Positions 6,559-9,926 of a DNA stretch of 9,926 nucleotides are shown one piece after another; position 1 is the stretch's first letter, and each line of letters opens with the position of its first letter. The notes below the pieces were generated by a model, which worked only from the letters and a program-made list of their open reading frames with translations, was not told the origin of the DNA and made no database searches. A program made the translations under genes and the position numbers. The DNA lies in the NCBI GenBank assembly GCA_030610325.1, contig JAUWRZ010000047.1, positions 1 to 9,926 of the forward strand, given 5' to 3'. Source of the DNA: Sulfurimonadaceae bacterium (GTDB lineage Bacteria; Campylobacterota; Campylobacteria; Campylobacterales; Sulfurimonadaceae).

Positions 6559-7301
6559 GCCGACCGCTCTTTGAGCCATGCAGCATTGAACCCGGTACGG
6601 TGCTCATCACCAATGATCATCATCGGGACACCGTAGCCTTTATATTTTTTATATAACTGCATACCTTGTCTGCTATTCTCAATATCATACTCAGTAAAGG
6701 CAATAGCATGCTCATCAAGGTAAGCTTTAGCCTGTTTACAAGCCCGACACCATGATGCGCTCAGTAGTACCAGAGAGTCTGTAGGCACAGTTGCTTCATC
6801 CGAGACCGCCTCCATCTTACGAAGCGACTCTTCCATCTTTTGCATATAAGTGTTCTCATCTAAAGAGGCATGCTCTGTATAAAAGAGTACACTGCGCTCC
6901 TTCACGATCTCATCTTCAAAGAGAGGGTCCAGACGGCTCTCCACCATCAGTAGAAATGTGGCGTAGTCTCCACCATCTATGGCCTGAAGCAATCTTGTCT
7001 GCAGTGAGGCGATGACCTTGTCATGCTTTTTTTGAAGCTCCCGCAGAGAGCTGTGATAAGCCTCTATCGCATCGATCTCAGGCAGCTCAGAACTCTCTAT
7101 CACCAGGCCTGCCGATCGACTCTTCTCTGCGTGTTGATGATAAGCTTCTATCTCTGTCTGGGGCGATACCTCTTTTGCGATCTTCATAAATGTCTTATCA
7201 GCTTCATACAGGGGTGTACCCAGCCGAGAAAAGAGACGGGGGTAGTCAGCTGCACCAAGCAGCGTGAAAGTCAGTAACAAAGTAAATAGTGCCTTAAGCA
7301 T
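6552..7301 (-). CDS. Exported protein with C-terminal glutaredoxin/thioredoxin-like domain
   Basis: The 249-residue product opens with a signal peptide (MLKALFTLLLTFTLLGAA, cleavage near residue 18), so the redox domain is expected in the periplasm. Residues about 20-165 are charged and predicted mainly helical, with a likely coiled-coil stretch around 75-110; I recognise no family there. Residues about 174-245 form a thioredoxin-fold domain with the dithiol CRAC (C185, C188) after the SASW strand-turn, and GVP with the cis-proline at 226. The ordering VLLSASWCRACKQAK then YDIE resembles glutaredoxin-like proteins. A likely role is thiol reduction or disulfide exchange on an exported partner, which is inference. 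The ATG at 7301 is chosen over the adjacent TTG at 7304 because AAGGA, overlapping the panC stop, is then 5 nt away. The gene lies 9 nt downstream of panC, so cotranscription is likely. Confidence 0.85.
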   Translation of the reverse strand: MLKALFTLLLTFTLLGAADYPRLFSRLGTPLYEADKTFMKIAKEVSPQTEIEAYHQHAEKSRSAGLVIESSELPEIDAIEAYHSSLRELQKKHDKVIASLQTRLLQAIDGGDYATFLLMVESRLDPLFEDEIVKERSVLFYTEHASLDENTYMQKMEESLRKMEAVSDEATVPTDSLVLLSASWCRACKQAKAYLDEHAIAFTEYDIENSRQGMQLYKKYKGYGVPMMIIGDEHRTGFNAAWLKERSAH

Positions 7302-7310
7302 CAAGGTCCT

Positions 7311-8132
7311 TTATATCCAGATATTGTCAAGAAGCCGAGTATTGCCTACCATAGCTTCGACCAGGATGATCGTATTGTCTATCTCGATCCTCTCGATCGG
7401 TCTGAAGGCACGATCGACAATAGCGACATGTTCCACCTCCAGAGGCTCCAGTACAGCCAACATCTCTACTTTGATACGATTAACACTCAGGACATCCTGC
7501 ATCACCAGTTTACCGGCACGCTTGAGTGACCTGGCGATCTTAAGCGCCTCTTCACGCTCAGAGGCACTAAGGTAGGCATTGCGTGAGCTCAAAGCCAGAC
7601 CATCGACTTCGCGTACCGTCTCGACAGGGACGATAGTCACATCCATGAACAGCTGTCGGACCATCTCCTGGATAAGCATCAGCTGCTGTGCATCTTTCTT
7701 ACCAAAATAGGCTCTATCAGCCCCGACGATGTTCAACAGTTTCATCACAACAGTCAAGACTCCGTCAAAGTGTCCCGGCCGGGAGGTCCCTTCAAGGATA
7801 TAACCCCGGACATCAGGTGCTTTAATGCTCACTTCGTCACGACCATAGATAGAGCTGGCCTCCGGATAGAGGAGGTAATCCACCCCGCTGAGTGCACACA
7901 CCTTCTCATCTGCTTCAGCCCGCCTTGGATAGCTACCAAGGTCCTCCCCTTCCATAAACTGTGTAGGGTTGACAAAGATCGAGACGACTACTGTATCATT
8001 GGCTTTTCGGGCTTGCGAGATAAGTGTCTGATGGCCGCTGTGCAGGGCACCCATAGTCGGGACAAAGCCGACACTTCCGTTCGCATCTTTCAATACCTTC
8101 TTAAGTTCATCAGGAGTATGGACGATCTTCAT
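7311..8132 (-). CDS. panC: PanC, pantothenate synthetase (pantoate--beta-alanine ligase)
   Basis: PanC joins pantoate and beta-alanine using ATP, through a pantoyl-adenylate intermediate, to make pantothenate for coenzyme A synthesis in the cytoplasm. The 273-residue protein shows every family landmark: PTMGALHSGH at 25-34 (the HxGH-type nucleotide-binding motif), FVNPTQF at 53-59, RPGHFDGV at 118-125, YFGKKDAQQ at 142-150 and the KMSKS-like LALSSRN at 179-185. The length is typical. GAGG lies 8 nt before the ATG. A TATATT -10 candidate at 8155-8150 on the minus strand would place the transcript start shortly upstream. The thioredoxin-like gene follows immediately. No panB or panD is next to it, so the pathway is dispersed in this genome or lies outside the window. 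Confidence 0.97.
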   Translation of the reverse strand: MKIVHTPDELKKVLKDANGSVGFVPTMGALHSGHQTLISQARKANDTVVVSIFVNPTQFMEGEDLGSYPRRAEADEKVCALSGVDYLLYPEASSIYGRDEVSIKAPDVRGYILEGTSRPGHFDGVLTVVMKLLNIVGADRAYFGKKDAQQLMLIQEMVRQLFMDVTIVPVETVREVDGLALSSRNAYLSASEREEALKIARSLKRAGKLVMQDVLSVNRIKVEMLAVLEPLEVEHVAIVDRAFRPIERIEIDNTIILVEAMVGNTRLLDNIWI

Positions 8133-8149
8133 CTTTTAAGCCTCTATAG

Positions 8150-8157
8150 AATATAAT
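8150..8157. promoter_or_regulatory. Overlapping divergent -10 elements between panC and prfB
   Basis: The plus strand reads TATAAT at 8152-8157, a perfect -10 pointing to prfB. The minus strand reads TATATT at 8155-8150, pointing to panC and preceded by a T-rich stretch. The two boxes share four base pairs. A second prfB candidate is TTATAC (8214-8219), which would leave a leader of only about 10 nt holding just the GGAG sequence. Which prfB box is used cannot be decided from sequence. Confidence 0.45.
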
Positions 8158-8234
8158 GGGCACCTCTGAAAAAGTCTACTCTGTAGGCATATTTAGAGAT
8201 TCTCTTCTCGCAATTATACACTACGGAGCCTGTT

Positions 8235-9332
8235 TTGGACCATTATGAATACACTGAACTACTGAAGACTTTAACGATAAAGATGGACAATATTGCCGGT
8301 GTCGTACAGCCTGATGTCATCACTAAACGCCTTGATGAGATCGAAGTCATGGAGAACTCACAAGACTTCTGGAATGATAATGCCTATGCCGCCATCATAC
8401 AAAAAGAGAAGACCCAGCTTGAACGAAAACTGGAAAAATACGCTTTGGCAGCGACTGCACTTACCGATGCAAGCGAACTATATGAGATGGCAAAAGAGGA
8501 AAAAGACGATGAGAGCATCGAGATGCTCTTTAGTGAAGCAGAGGATCTCGATGAGATGGTGAAGACCATGGAGGTCGAGATGCTTCTCAGTGGAGAGAAC
8601 GACGGCAATAACGCCATCATCTCCATCCATCCGGGTGCCGGTGGTACCGAGTCCCAGGATTGGGCACTGATGCTGCTGCGTATGTACACCCGATGGGCAG
8701 AACGTAATGAGTTCACTGTCGAGACGATGGACTATCAAAACGGTGAAGAAGCGGGGATCAAAGATGCCACCATCATCATCAAAGGTGAGAACGCTTACGG
8801 TTATCTAAAAGTCGAGAACGGCATCCACCGTCTTGTACGGATCTCACCCTTTGACTCTAATGCAAAGCGCCACACCTCTTTTACTTCCGTCATGGTCTCA
8901 CCAGAGATAGATGATGACATCGATATAGAGGTCGAAGACAAGGATATCCGGATCGACACCTATCGGGCATCCGGTGCCGGTGGTCAACACGTCAATAAGA
9001 CAGAGTCAGCGATCCGCATCACCCACATCGAGACAGGTGTAGTCGTCCAGTGCCAGAACGACCGCTCCCAACACAAGAACAAAGCTGCTGCGATGAAGAT
9101 GCTGCGATCACGCCTCTATGAGCTGGAGCTGGAGCGTCAGCAGGCAGAACTTGATGGTGTCGAGAAGAGTGATATAGGCTGGGGGCATCAGATACGCTCC
9201 TATGTGCTCGCACCCTATCAGCAAGTCAAGGACAATCGCTCTAATGAAGCCTACTCAAATATCAGCGGCATCCTTGATGGAGATCTAGACAAGATGATCG
9301 AAGGGGTACTGATCGCCCAAAATAGAGGGTAA
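8235..9332 (+). CDS. prfB: RF2, peptide chain release factor 2
   Basis: RF2 recognises UAA and UGA stop codons in the ribosomal A site and triggers peptidyl-tRNA hydrolysis. The 365-residue protein equals the E. coli length. It has an N-terminal helical domain to about 115, the [14 protein letters not shown] block (131-144), the stop-codon-reading tripeptide SPF (204-206) that distinguishes RF2 from RF1 (PxT), and the catalytic GGQ loop (249-251). The residue three positions before GGQ is glycine in the usual ASGAGGQ form. The start is TTG with GGAG at 8225-8228, 6 nt upstream; the next ATG (8284) would remove conserved N-terminal residues. The reading frame is open from the start, with no in-frame UGA and no slippery CUUUGA near codon 26, so the classical autoregulatory +1 frameshift is absent. 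Confidence 0.97.
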   Translation: MDHYEYTELLKTLTIKMDNIAGVVQPDVITKRLDEIEVMENSQDFWNDNAYAAIIQKEKTQLERKLEKYALAATALTDASELYEMAKEEKDDESIEMLFSEAEDLDEMVKTMEVEMLLSGENDGNNAIISIHPGAGGTESQDWALMLLRMYTRWAERNEFTVETMDYQNGEEAGIKDATIIIKGENAYGYLKVENGIHRLVRISPFDSNAKRHTSFTSVMVSPEIDDDIDIEVEDKDIRIDTYRASGAGGQHVNKTESAIRITHIETGVVVQCQNDRSQHKNKAAAMKMLRSRLYELELERQQAELDGVEKSDIGWGHQIRSYVLAPYQQVKDNRSNEAYSNISGILDGDLDKMIEGVLIAQNRG

Positions 9333-9337
9333 AAGAG

Positions 9338-9643
9338 CTAGCACAAAAAGATGGTCAAGCGTAATACCGTGTCTTCAAGTGCTTCAAGATGATGGACCAC
9401 CTCACGCTCAAGGGATAAGACATCCCCCTTTTGTAAGAGACTCTCACCTGCTTCAAATTGGACTCTTACCGACCCCTCCAGGACGGCAAAAGCGACAGGG
9501 TGACTACTCTCATGATCGCGCATCATCTGATGACGCTGCATGGCTATACGGATCTCTTTTGAGTATGCTGTCCTCATCAGCTCAGTGATGGCAATATCCT
9601 CATCATCAAAATCAATACCATCAAGCATATTAGCCAACAACAT
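9338..9643 (-). CDS. Small single-domain cupin protein
   Basis: The 101-residue protein is a single cupin barrel without signal peptide or membrane segment, so it is probably cytoplasmic. The first cupin motif is visible as MRDHESSHPVAFAVLEGSVRVQF (41-63), with H44 and H48 as possible metal ligands. The second is KGDVLSLEREVVHHLEALED (72-91), with H84 and H85. The canonical HxH spacing of the first motif is altered, so metal binding is uncertain. Small cupins of this type are common in Campylobacterota, usually without assigned substrate, so no reaction is proposed. AAAGGA precedes the ATG by 6 nt. The stop lies only 5 nt from the convergent prfB stop, and the gene is divergent from bpt. Confidence 0.85.
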   Translation of the reverse strand: MLLANMLDGIDFDDEDIAITELMRTAYSKEIRIAMQRHQMMRDHESSHPVAFAVLEGSVRVQFEAGESLLQKGDVLSLEREVVHHLEALEDTVLRLTIFLC

Positions 9644-9711
9644 ACCCTATCCTTTTATCATATCATAGCTAAGACATCTCTATTTTTATAACAGATTAAC
9701 AGCATTTTCAC

Positions 9712-9717
9712 TAGAAT
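9712..9717 (+). promoter_or_regulatory. -10 element of bpt, implying a near-leaderless transcript
   Basis: TAGAAT (five of six matches to TATAAT) ends 6 nt before the bpt ATG at 9724 and is preceded by a short T run (CATTTTCAC), the arrangement common in Campylobacterota promoters. With usual spacing, transcription would begin at or within a base or two of the ATG. There is no Shine-Dalgarno-like sequence in the 15 nt before the start codon, consistent with leaderless translation. Confidence 0.45.
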
Positions 9718-9723
9718 CGCGCT

Positions 9724-9926
9724 ATGAATGAGTTGCTAAAAGAGTGCACTTTAAATGAGAAGTGTTCCTATCTTGATGATCATGAACAGACTACCCACTA
9801 CAAGATACTTGAGAAGTGCGATACAGACTACTACCACTCACTCGTCATACGGGGATGGCGACGCTTCGGAAATATGTTCTTTCGTCCAGTATGCCGTGGG
9901 TGCAGCGCCTGTGAAAGTGTCAAGAT
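9724..9926 (+). CDS. bpt: Bpt, aspartate/glutamate leucyltransferase (partial, 5' part)
   Basis: The frame opens at ATG 9724 and runs off the right edge after 67 complete codons, about a quarter of the usual 240-260 residues. Bacterial Bpt (arginyl-tRNA-protein transferase family) adds leucine from Leu-tRNA to proteins with N-terminal Asp or Glu, marking them for ClpS/ClpAP degradation. The visible part is the N-terminal domain: a CSYL segment, THYKIL, then RGWRRFGNMFFRPVC and the cysteine cluster CRGCSAC (57-63), matching the conserved G-[FW]-R-R-x-G and RPxCxxCxxC pattern of the family. The gene is divergent from the cupin gene across an 80-nt gap. No ribosome-binding sequence is seen, yet no alternative start fits the conserved N-terminus. 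Confidence 0.9.
   Translation, partial: MNELLKECTLNEKCSYLDDHEQTTHYKILEKCDTDYYHSLVIRGWRRFGNMFFRPVCRGCSACESVK

Noticed and set aside
8848..8856. A CTTTGAC sequence resembling the RF2 frameshift site inside prfB
   Set aside because: It lies in the middle of the gene as part of the codons for the SPFD motif, in a different phase, without an upstream internal Shine-Dalgarno sequence. The resemblance is coincidental.
9333..9337. Terminator between prfB and the convergent cupin gene
   Set aside because: Only 5 nt separate the stops and no stem followed by a T run is visible there; any terminator would have to lie within coding sequence.
1..9926. Mobile element, CRISPR, toxin-antitoxin or defence system
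   Set aside because: No transposase, integrase, direct-repeat array, terminal inverted repeats or small toxin-antitoxin pair was seen, and composition looks uniform. Apart from two genes of unclear role and the unassigned partial gene at the left edge, the genes match core families.

Overview
The window reads as an ordinary chromosomal segment of a motile member of the Campylobacterota (formerly Epsilonproteobacteria), most likely a Sulfurimonas-like genus. The main clues are the lineage-typical MurG N-terminus (GGTGGHLAI followed by a GQD-x3-FE stretch), the adjacency of flgB-flgC-fliE to the septal transpeptidase gene ftsI (the order is flgB-flgC-fliE-pbpB in Campylobacter jejuni), a sigma-54 promoter on the rod operon, and -10 boxes preceded by T-rich tracts instead of a strong -35. 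Base composition looks even, in the high 40s percent GC by eye, with no visible island. Genus level is inference.

Layout. Minus strand, 1-2254: ftsW, then murG, then the first ten codons of a third gene that runs off the left edge. Together these form a division and peptidoglycan-precursor operon. Positions 2255-2531 are a divergent intergenic region. It holds a near-consensus sigma-54 promoter driving the plus-strand operon flgB-flgC-fliE (2532-3784), which encodes proximal rod and MS-ring-to-rod adaptor proteins. A small hairpin separates fliE from a convergent, uncharacterised exported protein gene (3826-4656, minus) that has its own sigma-70-type promoter. Divergent from it is ftsI (4771-6558, plus). 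Its stop overlaps by 7 bp the end of a minus-strand pair: panC, then a gene for an exported protein ending in a glutaredoxin/thioredoxin-like domain (6552-8132). Divergent from panC is prfB, encoding release factor 2 (8235-9332). Next come a small cupin gene (9338-9643, minus) and the divergent 5' part of bpt, an aspartate/glutamate leucyltransferase (9724 to the right edge).

How the genes fit together. MurG makes lipid II, FtsW polymerises it into septal glycan and FtsI cross-links the product, so three sequential steps of septal wall synthesis flank the flagellar rod cluster. FlgB, FlgC and FliE build the rod that must cross that wall. PanC supplies pantothenate for CoA, while RF2 and Bpt act in translation termination and N-degron tagging.

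I found no tRNA, rRNA, CRISPR, insertion sequence, phage or toxin-antitoxin signature, and nothing that amounts to a new defence or mobile system. The least explained items are the exported protein at 3826-4656, the long N-terminal region of the thioredoxin-like protein at 6552-7301, an apparent insertion in an FtsW loop, and a probable leaderless bpt transcript.
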